Below, in pieces: positions 17,162-26,362 of a stretch of DNA of 64,000 nt. The position numbers and the translations under genes are program-made. Position 1 is the stretch's first letter, and each line of letters opens with the position of its first letter. The notes beneath the pieces were generated by a model. The model was not told the origin of the DNA, searched no databases, and worked only from the letters and a program-made list of their open reading frames with translations. The DNA lies in the NCBI RefSeq assembly GCF_001411805.1, contig NZ_CP007213.1:3286001-3350000 (forward strand). Direction: 5' to 3'. Source of the stretch: Burkholderia plantarii. Lineage in GTDB: Bacteria; Pseudomonadota; Gammaproteobacteria; Burkholderiales; Burkholderiaceae.

Positions 17162-18463
17162 ATGTCACTCGTGTACGCCCCCGTCCCCGCCGGACAACGG
17201 ATCGCCGTGGTCGGCGCCGGCATCGCCGGGCTCGCCGCCGCCTATCTGCTCGCGCGCCGCCATCGGGTCACGCTGTTCGAGGCGAACGGAAAGCTGGGCG
17301 GCCACACGCATACCGTCGACATCGAGCTGAACGGGCAGCGCCATCCCGTCGACACGGGTTTCCTGGTCTTCAACGAACGCACCTATCCGAACCTGATCGC
17401 GCTGCTCGACGAACTCGGCGTGGGGACCCACGACTCCGACATGTCGTTCTCGGTGTCGATCGGCGACGGCCGCCTCGAATGGGCCGGCACCAACCTCGCC
17501 ACCGTGTTCGCTCAGCGCCGCAACCTGTTCTCGCCGCCGTTCATCGCGATGCTGCGCGACATCGCCCGCTTCAACCGCACGGCCGACGCCAACCTCGCGC
17601 GCGCGACGCGCGGCGGACTCACGGTGGGCGAGCTGCTCTCGGCCGGCGGCTATGGCGTGCCGTTCCGCGATCACTATCTGCTGCCGATGGCCGCCGCGAT
17701 CTGGTCGAGCGCCGTCAACGACATCCTGCGCTTCCCGGCCGAGACGTTCCTGCGCTTCTGCCTCAACCACGCGCTGCTGCAGGTGAACGGCCGGCCGAAA
17801 TGGAAGACCGTGGCGGGCGGCGGGCGCGAGTACGTGGCGCGCATCGCGGTGATGCTCGACGACGTGCGCGCGCGCTCGCCGGTGCGCGCCGTGCGCCGCG
17901 ACCACGACGGCGTGGTGGTGCATACCGACGCGGCCGGCCCGGAGCGTTTCGACCAGCTCGTGCTGGCCTGCCACGCGCCCACCAGCCTGCGCCTGCTGCA
18001 GGACGCGAGCGACGCCGAGCGCGCCGTGCTGGGCGCCGTGCGCTACCAGCGCAACGTCGCGCTGCTGCATACCGACGCGGCGCTGCTGCCGCGCCGCCGC
18101 CGCGTCTGGTCGGCCTGGAACTACCTGGGCCGCGCGGGCGCCGCGCACGAGGCGCGGCCCGTCTGCGTCAGCTACCTGATCAACCGGCTGCAGCCGCTGC
18201 CGTTCGATACGCCGGTGGTGGTCACGCTGAACCCGATCGACGATCCGGAGCCCGGCCGCGTACTCGGCTGCTACGAATACGAACATCCGCTGCTCGATCG
18301 CGCGGCCGTGGAAGCGCAGCAGCGCCTGCCCGACCTGCAGGGCCGCCGCCGCACCTGGTTCGCGGGCGCCTGGACCGGCTACGGTTTCCACGAGGACGGG
18401 CTGCGCTCGGCGCTGCGCGTCGCGCAGGACTTCGGCACGCTGCCGGCCTGGGCGGTGCCGTGA
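17162..18463 (+). CDS. FAD-dependent amine-oxidase-like oxidoreductase
   Basis: 433 residues. N-terminal dinucleotide fold IAVVGAGIAGLAAAYLLARRH with the GG doublet in NGKLGGHTHTV. The distinctive block DTGFLVFNERTYPNLIALLDELGV and the C-terminal FAD contact TWFAGAWTGYGFHEDGLRSA mark the desaturase-like subfamily that recurs next to DUF1365 and CFA synthase in proteobacteria. It probably oxidises or desaturates an acyl chain at the membrane. Start ATG 17162 follows a GGAGA site. Its stop overlaps the GTG start of DUF1365, so the last three genes are coupled. Confidence 0.92.
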   Translation: MSLVYAPVPAGQRIAVVGAGIAGLAAAYLLARRHRVTLFEANGKLGGHTHTVDIELNGQRHPVDTGFLVFNERTYPNLIALLDELGVGTHDSDMSFSVSIGDGRLEWAGTNLATVFAQRRNLFSPPFIAMLRDIARFNRTADANLARATRGGLTVGELLSAGGYGVPFRDHYLLPMAAAIWSSAVNDILRFPAETFLRFCLNHALLQVNGRPKWKTVAGGGREYVARIAVMLDDVRARSPVRAVRRDHDGVVVHTDAAGPERFDQLVLACHAPTSLRLLQDASDAERAVLGAVRYQRNVALLHTDAALLPRRRRVWSAWNYLGRAGAAHEARPVCVSYLINRLQPLPFDTPVVVTLNPIDDPEPGRVLGCYEYEHPLLDRAAVEAQQRLPDLQGRRRTWFAGAWTGYGFHEDGLRSALRVAQDFGTLPAWAVP

Positions 18464-19446
18464 AGCCGCGCCGGCCGAGCGGCACGATGCCCGACGCACG
18501 GCCCCGCGCCGGGCGGGATCACGCGCGCCCGGCGCCCGACCGCGGCGCGGCCACGGACACCACGAGCGCCGCCGACACCGGCGCGCGGCTGCTGACGGGC
18601 CGCGTCGTCCACGAACGCCTGCGCCCGGTGCGCCACGCGTTCCGCTATCCGCTGTTCCAGATCGACTGCGACGTGGCCCGGCTCGACGCGCTGCCGCGCC
18701 GCTGGTTCGGCGTCGACCGGCCCGCGCCCGTCGCGCTGTGGCAGCGCGACCACGGCCCGCGCGACGGCAGCCCGCTCGACGCATGGCTGCGCGGCGTGCT
18801 GGCCGACGCGGGCATCCCGGCCGACGGCGCGATCCGGCTGCAGGCCATCCCGCGCGTGTTCGGCCATGCGTTCAACCCGGTCGCGTTCTGGTATTGCCAC
18901 GACCGCGAGGGCCGGCTGCGCGCGCTGTACGCCGAGGTGCGCAACACCTTCGGCGCCCGGCACGGCTATCTGCTCTCGGCGCCCGGTCACGCGCCGATCG
19001 GCGACGGCCGTCCGCTCGCCTGCCGCAAGACCTTCCACGTCTCGCCGTTCTGCCGCGTCGAAGGCCACTACGTGTTCCGCGTGCGGCGCGAGGCGGCGCG
19101 CAGCGTGGTCGAGATCGACTACCACGACCGCCACGGCCTGCTGATCCGCACCGCGCTCGCGATGCGCGCCGAGCCGCTCACGGCCGCGCGCGTCGCCCGC
19201 GCGCTGCTCGGCCAGCCGTTCGGCATGTTCACGGTGCTGGTGCGGATCCACTGGCAGGCGCTGCGGCTCGCGCTCAAGCGCGTGCCGTTCTTCGGCAGCG
19301 CGCCGGCCGCCGAACCGTCGCCTGCATCCGCCACACCCGCCGCCACACCCGCCGCCACATCCGCCGTTACGCCAGTCGCTACGCCCCACCGCGCGCCGCC
19401 GGCGCCGCGGCGTCCGTCCCTTTCCGATCCCGAGGCTCGTCCATGA
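18460..19446 (+). CDS. DUF1365 protein
   Basis: 328 residues if started at GTG 18460, which overlaps the previous stop; ATG 18487 is an alternative. The family core spans about residues 45-275: GRVVHERLRPVRHAFRYPLF, VFGHAFNPVAFWYCHD, LYAEVRNTFGARHGYLL, CRKTFHVSPFCRVEGHYVFR and GMFTVLVRIHWQALRLALK. The biochemical role is unknown, but the gene is nearly always beside the FAD oxidoreductase and CFA synthase seen here. After the core comes a repetitive PAATPAATSAVTPVATP tail from a degenerate 9-12-base tandem repeat, probably disordered. Stop overlaps the next ATG. Confidence 0.88.
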   Translation: MKPRRPSGTMPDARPRAGRDHARPAPDRGAATDTTSAADTGARLLTGRVVHERLRPVRHAFRYPLFQIDCDVARLDALPRRWFGVDRPAPVALWQRDHGPRDGSPLDAWLRGVLADAGIPADGAIRLQAIPRVFGHAFNPVAFWYCHDREGRLRALYAEVRNTFGARHGYLLSAPGHAPIGDGRPLACRKTFHVSPFCRVEGHYVFRVRREAARSVVEIDYHDRHGLLIRTALAMRAEPLTAARVARALLGQPFGMFTVLVRIHWQALRLALKRVPFFGSAPAAEPSPASATPAATPAATSAVTPVATPHRAPPAPRRPSLSDPEARP

Positions 19447-20654
19447 ACCTGCTGCGCACCCTGACGTTCCGGTCCCACGTCCCTGTCGCGGGACGCCTGT
19501 TCCTCGCGTTGCTCGCGCGCATCCGGGTCGGGCACCTGACGCTGGAGACGCCCGACGGCGCGCACCATGTGTTCGGCGATCCGCACGCGAAGCCCTCGGC
19601 CGCGCTGAAGCTGCTGGACTGGCGCGCCTGCCGCGCGATCCTGCGGGCCGGCGACATCGGCTTCGCCGACGCCTGGCGCGCGTCGTGGCTCGATTCGCCG
19701 GACCCGGTCGCGCTGCTGCGCCTGGCGATCCGCAACGAGGCCGCGCTCTCGCCGGCCGTCACGGGCGGCCACGTGGCGCGGCTCTGGTACGCGCTGCGCC
19801 ACCGGCTGCGCGCGAACTCGCGCACCGGCAGCCGCCGCAACATCCATGCGCACTACGACATCGGCAACGCGTTCTACGGGCTCTGGCTCGATCCCACCTG
19901 GACCTATTCCGGCGCGCTCTACGACGGCGACGCCGCGCGCGCGCTCGACGTCGCGCAGGCCGCCAAGTACCAGCGCATCGTCGACACGCTCGGCCTGCGC
20001 GCCGGCATGCACGTGCTCGAGATCGGCTGCGGCTGGGGCGGTTTCGCCGAGCATGCGGCGCGGCTCGGCATCCACGTCCATGCGCTCACCATCTCGGCCG
20101 AGCAGCACGCGTTCGCGCAGCGCCGCATCCATGACGCGCGGCTCGGCGCGTTCGCGCGGATCGAGCTGCGCGACTACCGCGACGCGCACGGCCAGTACGA
20201 CGCGATCGTCTCGATCGAGATGTTCGAGGCGGTGGGCGAGGCCTTCTGGCCCGAGTACTTCGCGACGCTCGCCCGCTGCCTCGCGCCCGGCGCGCGCGCG
20301 CTGGTGCAGTCGATCACGATCGACGACGCGCATTTCGCGGCCTACCGCGCCTCCAGCGACTTCATCCGCGAGACGATCTTCCCCGGCGGCATGCTGCCGA
20401 GCCCCGAGCGCTTCGCCGCCGCCGCGCGCGCCGCCGGCCTCGCCGCCGCGCCCACGCTGGCGTTCGGCGCCGACTACGCGCTCACGCTGCGCGCCTGGCG
20501 GCAGGCGTTCGACGCGCGGCGCGACGCGGTGCGCACGCAGGGCTTCGACGAGTGCTTCATCCGCACCTGGCGGCTTTATTTGATGTATTGCGAGGCGGGC
20601 TTCGCCGAGCGCAAGACCGACGTGATGCATTTCGTCGTCGGCCGGCCGGCGTGA
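19443..20654 (+). CDS. Cyclopropane-fatty-acyl-phospholipid synthase family methyltransferase
   Basis: 403 residues, full length for the family. Seen: NIHAHYDIGNAFYGLWLDPTW (lipid-binding/active-site region), SAM motif I VLEIGCGWGGFAEHAARLG, SIEMFEAVGEAFWPEYF, FIRETIFPGGMLPSPERF and the C-terminal TWRLYLMYCEAGFAERKTD. It transfers a methylene/methyl group from SAM to the double bond of unsaturated phospholipid acyl chains. Together with the FAD enzyme and DUF1365 it could make branched or furan-type fatty acids, as proposed for related stress-induced clusters in other proteobacteria. Overlaps DUF1365 by 4 bases and ends the cluster. Confidence 0.93.
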   Translation: MNLLRTLTFRSHVPVAGRLFLALLARIRVGHLTLETPDGAHHVFGDPHAKPSAALKLLDWRACRAILRAGDIGFADAWRASWLDSPDPVALLRLAIRNEAALSPAVTGGHVARLWYALRHRLRANSRTGSRRNIHAHYDIGNAFYGLWLDPTWTYSGALYDGDAARALDVAQAAKYQRIVDTLGLRAGMHVLEIGCGWGGFAEHAARLGIHVHALTISAEQHAFAQRRIHDARLGAFARIELRDYRDAHGQYDAIVSIEMFEAVGEAFWPEYFATLARCLAPGARALVQSITIDDAHFAAYRASSDFIRETIFPGGMLPSPERFAAAARAAGLAAAPTLAFGADYALTLRAWRQAFDARRDAVRTQGFDECFIRTWRLYLMYCEAGFAERKTDVMHFVVGRPA

Positions 20655-21047
20655 GGGGCGCGCGATACGGGCGGCGCCTGGATATCCGGATTATTGCTGG
20701 CTCATCAGACTGACATCGAATCGTGGTTCGATCGAAGAAGCCGCTCATGCTCACGGTGAAATCTGCGCGCGCGATCGCACCAGAACACGATGTCACGCAT
20801 GGCGTCGCCGTTTTCAGATATCCGAGGCAACATCTGCGCGGCAAAGGCGGCCGTGCCTTGCGACCGGTCCCGGCTGGATTCGGGTCCCGACTCCGGTCGG
20901 TCGCAATGCACCGAGCCACGAGACGTCGGCTCCGCAACAGGTGCCGAAAAGACCGCACATGGCGTTGATCCGCCTTCCATCCATGAAGTGATGTACTACA
21001 CCATCGAGACGAAAATTCGAGAGCCGATCTCATGGCTCTCGCACGAA
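20655..21047. other. Gap after CFA synthase
   Basis: About 390 bases, no supported gene. Composition is visibly lower in G+C than the ECF cluster, marking a boundary. Contains the terminator at 21018-21041. Confidence 0.45.
21018..21041 (-). terminator. Rho-independent terminator of LysR gene
   Basis: CGAGAGCC and GGCTCTCG form a perfect 8-bp stem with an 8-base loop. Reading leftwards it is followed by AATTTTCG, giving a T-run. It starts 6 bases past the LysR stop at 21048. Confidence 0.65.
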
Positions 21048-21968
21048 TCAATCGTCGCTTGATTCGAACGTGGACATCCTCGCCTCGATAAACCGCAAGA
21101 GATTTTGCGCGGCATACGGCAACGTTCTCTGTGAGTTCACGAGCAGCTGCACGCTTTGCCGACCCAGCAACGGGTGGTCGATTTTTTTCCCAATCAGACG
21201 ACCGGCGGCGACCTCATCCGTGATGGAGTAATCCGTCAAAAACGACAATCCCATTCCGGCGAGAGCGAAACGCCGCAGAATGTCCAACGTATTTCCAACC
21301 AGGCTCGGCTGGTATCGCACCGTCTCTCCGCGCGCGAGCATCTCGATCGTTCCGCCAAGACCGTACATCACCGGCATGGTGGCGAACGGATAGGAAATCG
21401 CCCGGCCGAACGTGACCGCCCCGGAATGCCGGGCGAGCGGATGATCGGGCCGCATCGCTGCGACGACATGGTGAATGGCGGTGCGGTGGACCGCGATCCC
21501 CTCGGAAGACGGCGGATTGTAGGCAATCCCGATGTGCGCCGCGTCCCGCCTGACATCCTCCACGATTTCTCCGGTGGCGCGAAGGTTCAGCGTAAACCTG
21601 ATGTGCGGATGCCGCCGCCCGAAGGCCCAAAGTATCTCCTCGGTCAGTGCTGGAATCACGCCTTCGCTGGCAGAAAGAATCACGTGGCCGCTAGTCATCG
21701 AACGCAGCCCGTCGAGTTCGCTCTGCAGGGATTCATATGTCGCTTCGCATCCACGGCGATACCGCTCCAGGCAAGCAGCCTGCTCCGTCGGCGCGACGCC
21801 CGTCGGGCCACGATCGAACAGATGCAGGCCGGTTTGCGATTCCAGGCGCTGAATCTGCCGGCTCACTTCCGATGCCGCAACCTGCATCTTGTCGGCAGCC
21901 TTTCGAAAGGATCTTTCAGAAAGCACGACTTCGAAATACTCCAATTGCTTTCTTGTGGGAGGTTCCAT
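21048..21968 (-). CDS. LysR-family transcriptional regulator
   Basis: About 306 residues from ATG 21968 (MEPPTRKQLEYFEVVLSERSF); an ATG at 21998 is a possible alternative. HTH: RKAADKMQVAASEVSRQIQRLESQ. Effector domain: GHVILSASEGVIPALTEEILWAFGRRHPHIRF. Divergent from an MFS transporter plus M81 peptidase operon, with a strong palindrome between them, so it probably controls that operon in response to the imported compound. G+C and codon bias are lower than in the ECF region, matching its neighbours. Confidence 0.9.
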   Translation of the reverse strand: MEPPTRKQLEYFEVVLSERSFRKAADKMQVAASEVSRQIQRLESQTGLHLFDRGPTGVAPTEQAACLERYRRGCEATYESLQSELDGLRSMTSGHVILSASEGVIPALTEEILWAFGRRHPHIRFTLNLRATGEIVEDVRRDAAHIGIAYNPPSSEGIAVHRTAIHHVVAAMRPDHPLARHSGAVTFGRAISYPFATMPVMYGLGGTIEMLARGETVRYQPSLVGNTLDILRRFALAGMGLSFLTDYSITDEVAAGRLIGKKIDHPLLGRQSVQLLVNSQRTLPYAAQNLLRFIEARMSTFESSDD

Positions 21969-22001
21969 TTTTCTTTTTGAAATAATTACGTTATCCATGC
22001 C

Positions 22002-22027
22002 GGGTGTTGCGTTATTGCGCAACACCC
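22002..22027. promoter_or_regulatory. Operator palindrome, 10+10 bp
   Basis: GGGTGTTGCG (22002-22011), spacer TTATTG, CGCAACACCC (22018-22027): a perfect inverted repeat between the divergent LysR and MFS genes. It contains a GTTGCG/CGCAAC core that recurs in the site at 22083. Likely LysR binding site. Confidence 0.6.
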
Positions 22028-22082
22028 AGGCCCGTTAGATGATATGCATCCATTCGCCAATTATCGCTACAGTGGGCGCCTG

Positions 22083-22098
22083 CGTTGCATCCGCAACG
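22083..22098. promoter_or_regulatory. Second CGTTGC/GCAACG dyad
   Basis: CGTTGC (22083-22088), ATCC, GCAACG (22093-22098). Shares half-sites with the palindrome at 22002-22027 and lies 34 bases before the MFS start. Candidate activation or repression subsite of the same regulator. Confidence 0.45.
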
Positions 22099-22131
22099 AT
22101 CGAACAGCGATTCTGAATATCGAGGGCATTG

Positions 22132-23436
22132 ATGTCCAATGTGTTAACCGCTGACTCCGGGGAAGTGGTCGGTGCATATCGAAAAATCGATCGGCGTGTG
22201 TTGATGTTCCTTGCCGCGGCTTACGCCGTTGCCTATGTGGATCGAGTCAATATCGGGTTCGCGAAGCTGCAGATGCAGCAGGCGCTTTCACTTGGTGACG
22301 CCGCATACGGCTTCGGCGCCGGAGTCTTCTTTCTCGGCTACATGCTGTTCGAGATCCCCAGCAACCAGTTCCTGACACGGATCGGCGCCCGACTGACGCT
22401 TGGTCGAATCATGGTGCTGTGGGGACTGGCCTCCATGTCGACGCTGTTCGTCACGAACCCGACCGGTTTTTACATCGCCCGCTTCTGCCTTGGCGTATTC
22501 GAGGCCGGGTTCGCGCCCGGGATGCTGTTCTATCTCTCGCGCTGGTATCCGCGCGAGCGCCTTGGACGTGCGATCGCGCTGCTTCTCGGTGCCGCCCCGA
22601 TCGGTGGCGTGGTGGCGGCGCCGGTCTCCGGCTGGCTGCTCGTGCATACCAACAACGTGGCGAACCTCGCGGGATGGCAGTGGATGTTCCTCGTCGAAGG
22701 CATTCCGGCGGTTGTGCTCGGATGTTGCGCGTTGATCTGGTTGAGCGAATCGCCCGACACGGCATCGTGGCTCACGCCATCGGAACGGGAACTGGTACGC
22801 GCGCGCCTGAGCGATCGGCAACCCCGCCGCGAAGGCTGGAAGGAGTTGAAGGCCGTGTTGATCGACCCTGGCGTGTACCGCCTGGCGTTGATCTACTTTT
22901 GCCTGATTTGCGGCGTGTACGTCGTGGGCTTCTGGTTCCCGTCGATCCTGAAGGCAAGCGGCGTCAAGAGTGCGGTGGCGATCGGCTGGTACTCCGCCAT
23001 TCCCTACATCGGCGCCGTGGTCGGCATGTACTGGCTCGCGAAACGGTCGGACCGCCTGCTCGAACGGCGTCGCCATGCCGGCATGGCCGCCGCCGGAGGC
23101 GCGATCGCGCTCACTGTCGCGGCCTTGTTCGTCAAGCAATTCGAAGCGGCCATGGTCACGATGACCCTCGCGACGGCACTGGCCTACGCTGCCTACGCGG
23201 TTTTCTGGTCGATTCCGGCCGATTATCTCCGGCCATCCGTGGCGGCGAGCGGCACCGCGCTCATCAACTCCATCGGCCTGTTCGGCGGCTTCCTGAGTCC
23301 CGTGATCATCGGTGCGCTGAAAGACGCGACCGGCAGCACGGCCGCCGGACTGTTCGCCATCGTTGCCCTGCTCGCGCTGGGTGCTTTGTTGCTGTTGATC
23401 GGCCCCGATCGCCGATCGGAGGGCGCAACGCCATGA
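22132..23436 (+). CDS. MFS transporter, ACS family (organic anion:H+ symporter)
   Basis: 434 residues, start ATG 22132 with CGAGGG upstream. ACS-family marks: VAYVDRVNIGFAKLQMQQALSL at helix 1, YGFGAGVFFLGYMLFEIPSNQFLTRIGAR, FCLGVFEAGFAPGMLFYLSRWYPRERLGRAIALL, and PVSGWLLVHTNNVANLAGWQWMFLVEGIPAV. Imports carboxylates or peptide-like acids by proton symport at the inner membrane. Its stop overlaps the ATG of the M81 peptidase, so the two products probably act in sequence: uptake, then amide hydrolysis. Same family as the broken transporter at 6131-6696, which shows what that one has lost. Confidence 0.93.
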   Translation: MSNVLTADSGEVVGAYRKIDRRVLMFLAAAYAVAYVDRVNIGFAKLQMQQALSLGDAAYGFGAGVFFLGYMLFEIPSNQFLTRIGARLTLGRIMVLWGLASMSTLFVTNPTGFYIARFCLGVFEAGFAPGMLFYLSRWYPRERLGRAIALLLGAAPIGGVVAAPVSGWLLVHTNNVANLAGWQWMFLVEGIPAVVLGCCALIWLSESPDTASWLTPSERELVRARLSDRQPRREGWKELKAVLIDPGVYRLALIYFCLICGVYVVGFWFPSILKASGVKSAVAIGWYSAIPYIGAVVGMYWLAKRSDRLLERRRHAGMAAAGGAIALTVAALFVKQFEAAMVTMTLATALAYAAYAVFWSIPADYLRPSVAASGTALINSIGLFGGFLSPVIIGALKDATGSTAAGLFAIVALLALGALLLLIGPDRRSEGATP

Positions 23437-24911
23437 AAATCTTCCTCTCCGGATTTCTCCACGAAACCAATACGTTCGTCTCGTCCCGCGCCAGCTATAT
23501 CGACTTCACGAGCGGTGCCAACGGCCCCATCGTCAGGGGCAACGCGATACTCGCGCTGCAAGCAGCCAACCTGGCGATCGGCGGGTTCATCAGCGAGTTC
23601 GAAGCGTCCACCGACATCCTGATTCCGGGGCTGTGGGCGCATGCCACGCCGTCGGGGCCGGTGACCTACGACGCCTACGAGCGAATCGTCGGGGAAATCA
23701 TCGACGGTCTGCGCGAATCCCGGGCGGACGCGGTGTTTCTCGATCTTCACGGCGCGATGGTCGCGGAGCACATGGACGACGCGGAAGGCGAACTGCTGCG
23801 ACGCGTGCGCAACGTAGTCGGGCCGGACGCCCTCGTCGTCGCCACGCTCGATCTGCATGCCAACGTTTCCGCGCAGATGTTCGAAAGCGCCAACGCGCTC
23901 GTGGCATACCGAACCTACCCGCATGTCGACATGTTCGACACGGGGGTGCGTGCGGCAAGGCTCCTGATGAAGATCGCCGCGGACCGGAAGTTCTACCATC
24001 GCGGCATGCGGCGCGGCCCGTTTCTGGTACCGATCGAGGCGATGACGACGTTCGCGCGGCCCGCGGCGGAGCTTTACGACGCGCTCGCCATGCTCGAATC
24101 CCGGCACGACGTGGACCTTTCCATCGCGATGGGCTTTCCCGCCGCGGACATCCCGGAGTGCGGCCCGACCATCTGGGGCTACGGGACGGACCACGCGGCG
24201 CTCTATTCGGCGTTGAATCACCTGTACCGGCAACTGACGTCGCACGAGGATGATTGGGGGGTCGACTACCTGAGCGCCAACGATGCGGTATTGCGGGCGA
24301 TTGCGCTGGCGGAGCCGGCAAGCCGGCCGGTAGTCATCGCCGACACGCACGACAATCCAGGCGCCGGCGCCGATTCGAACACGACGGAGATGCTGGCGGC
24401 GCTGTTACGACATGGGGTCAAGCGCGCCGCCCTGGGAATTCTCTGCGATCCCTCGGCAGCCGCCGCCGCGCACGAGGCGGGGGTAGGCGCGACGCTTGAT
24501 TTGACGCTGGCGGCTCGAACGCAACGAGCGCTACGGGCGAGGTTCGTCGTCGAGCATTTATCCGACGGCGTCTGCCGTCTGGAAGGGCCAATGATGCGCA
24601 ATGCCGAAATGCGTCTCGGCCCCTGTGCATGCCTGAGCGTCGAGGGTATCCAGGTGGCGGTCAGCACCGCGAAAACCCAAATGCTCGATCTGAATCTCTA
24701 TCGGATGTTCGGCATCGAGCCCGAAGCCATGTCGATTCTGGTCAACAAGAGCTCGGTCCATTTCCGTGCCGCCTTCGAGCCCATCGCCGAAGCGATCCTG
24801 ATCGCCAGAACGGAGGATGGCATCGCGACCGACCCTGCCCGGCTGCCCTGGATCAAACTGGACCGCAGTGTCAGATCTGCCCCGCGCTACAAGCTGAAGA
24901 ACAAATCGTAG
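23433..24911 (+). CDS. M81-family metallopeptidase (MlrC-like)
   Basis: 492 residues. M81 (microcystinase C) pattern: MKIFLSGFLHETNTFV at the N-terminus, VFLDLHGAMVAEHMDDAEGELL, VVATLDLHANVSAQMF, VAYRTYPHVDMFDTG, and VIADTHDNPGAGADSNTTEML, which supply the metal-binding Asp/His residues. Characterised MlrC hydrolyses linearised microcystin-type peptides. Many homologues sit in LysR/MFS operons and presumably open other amides. Coupled to the MFS gene by an ATGA overlap. The natural substrate is unknown; beta-amino-acid or peptide amides are reasonable guesses. Confidence 0.9.
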   Translation: MKIFLSGFLHETNTFVSSRASYIDFTSGANGPIVRGNAILALQAANLAIGGFISEFEASTDILIPGLWAHATPSGPVTYDAYERIVGEIIDGLRESRADAVFLDLHGAMVAEHMDDAEGELLRRVRNVVGPDALVVATLDLHANVSAQMFESANALVAYRTYPHVDMFDTGVRAARLLMKIAADRKFYHRGMRRGPFLVPIEAMTTFARPAAELYDALAMLESRHDVDLSIAMGFPAADIPECGPTIWGYGTDHAALYSALNHLYRQLTSHEDDWGVDYLSANDAVLRAIALAEPASRPVVIADTHDNPGAGADSNTTEMLAALLRHGVKRAALGILCDPSAAAAAHEAGVGATLDLTLAARTQRALRARFVVEHLSDGVCRLEGPMMRNAEMRLGPCACLSVEGIQVAVSTAKTQMLDLNLYRMFGIEPEAMSILVNKSSVHFRAAFEPIAEAILIARTEDGIATDPARLPWIKLDRSVRSAPRYKLKNKS

Positions 24912-25404
24912 TCAGTCGCCGATATTCGAGCAAGTCGTGGCTCGCCCCGCGCATGCCATCTCGATCCTCGACTTCAATGTCTTTCGGCGCGGGACGCTCT
25001 CAGGTCTCTCTCCCGCGCCCCGCCTGGAAAAAGCCGACGCTTCTTCAAGCGGTCTGGTCGTGCGGTGAACCGATACATCGCACCACCTTTTTTATTCTTC
25101 GCCCTGGTTGCGATTGCATTCGCTCCCACGCCATGAAAGCGCCCGCTGCGTGATTCGCGACCGGAGACTCGAATGGCTGGAAAACAGCACGCAGGCCATC
25201 ACGTTGCCGTTCGAGCTTGACGACGACGGCAGCCCCCGGCAACGCGAGGCTCGCGCGTCTTCCTTCGGATGCTTCGAAGCCCATGGAATCGCAGCCGCCC
25301 ACCCGCGCGACAAGATTCAAATTGCAAGAGAACGCCACGCAAGCGGAGGATCAGATCAATGAGGTTTCCTGCAATGCGTCGAAGCGCCGGCATCCTGGCT
25401 GAAC
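24912..25404. other. Gap after M81 gene; hairpin at 24986-25019
   Basis: No supported gene. GGCGCGGGA (24986-24994) pairs with TCCCGCGCC (25011-25019) to give a 9-bp stem 75 bases past the M81 stop, a possible terminator without an adjacent T-run. A weak frame at 25108-25362 has no recognisable family. Confidence 0.35.
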
Positions 25405-26148
25405 ATGCGAGACGACATGACGCCGCCCTGCTCGGATGAGGGCATGTCGCCCGTCGCGACCGTCGTCACCGACGCCGCATTCGACGACTTGATTGTCGAT
25501 GCATTCGCACGTGTCTTGAAACAGGCGATCGCGAACCGCCGTGGCGACGACCGCAGCCGCTCGTGGAGCGCAACCACTGCGGATCTCTCCGCTTCGCTCC
25601 ACGCCGCCGTTGCGGAAGGCGATCCTCTCAAAATCGCCGCGTTCGCGCTGTTGCATTGGCATCGCGGCGAAGCCGTCTCGGCCCGGCCTCCCGGGACGAT
25701 GGCGTTCGCTCCGTCCGGCGAGCGGGTCCGACCGACACCGGATTCACGACCGAACGCCGGCCGGACCCCGACACCGCGTGCTCAACACCGTGACATCGAT
25801 ATCGACGGTTGGCCCGAGGAACCGCCGCGCGTATGCAAACCGTGCCTCGAGCCAGTGGACTTCGCGACTCGCTCAACCTCCACTCGATTACCGGATCGCC
25901 CTCCCCCCGTCGCCGGTCCGACCCGTCCGGCGCCGAGCCGGCACTGGATTCCCGCGGGCCGGGCCGCTCACGAGAGCGGTGTGGACCTCGACGTCGTGCG
26001 CGCGTGGGCAAAGGCGGAAGAGATCGAGCACCGTGAAGACGCGGGGATGCTCCTGGTAGACCGCGAGTCGATCATCGCGCGCGCGCATCGCTACTGGAGA
26101 GAGCTCGACCGTGCCGCCGGGATGGATCGTCGGGGCGATCCGGTGTGA
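25405..26148 (+). CDS. Hypothetical protein with HTH-like C-terminus
   Basis: 247-residue open frame, not recognised. Residues ~20-80 look helical and ordered (AAFDDLIVDAFARVLKQAIANR, then SLHAAVAEGDPLKIAAFALLHWH). The middle ~80 residues are Pro/Arg/Thr-rich and probably disordered. The end (SGVDLDVVRAWAKAEEIEHREDAG, then LLVDRESIIARAHRYW) resembles the short winged-helix of excisionase/MerR-type DNA-binding proteins. Alternative start ATG 25444. No operon partner. It could be a regulator, or two remnants joined. No function is claimed. Confidence 0.45.
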   Translation: MRDDMTPPCSDEGMSPVATVVTDAAFDDLIVDAFARVLKQAIANRRGDDRSRSWSATTADLSASLHAAVAEGDPLKIAAFALLHWHRGEAVSARPPGTMAFAPSGERVRPTPDSRPNAGRTPTPRAQHRDIDIDGWPEEPPRVCKPCLEPVDFATRSTSTRLPDRPPPVAGPTRPAPSRHWIPAGRAAHESGVDLDVVRAWAKAEEIEHREDAGMLLVDRESIIARAHRYWRELDRAAGMDRRGDPV

Positions 26149-26362
26149 ACCCGGCTCCGCCGCGATGCATGGCAGACATCACGGTCGATGGACGAGACCG
26201 CGGCGCGAGGGCCGGCGCCGGCCGTCAGCAGGGCACGACGGAGGCAGGAAATCGGCGACCGGGCGCAGAACGGATTGGCCATGCCGCTGCCCCGCTCGTG
26301 GGGCGATCCTCTCGGGCAAGTCCGGCAACGCTTGACCCGCCGCGAGCCCCTCGAAAAACCTC

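Noticed and set aside
15052..17223. A 700-codon open frame on the minus strand across the DUF1295/methyltransferase/lipocalin genes
   Set aside because: It mirrors three well-supported plus-strand genes, has Arg/Ala/His-rich low-complexity sequence and no family patterns. Such antisense frames arise from third-position G/C bias.
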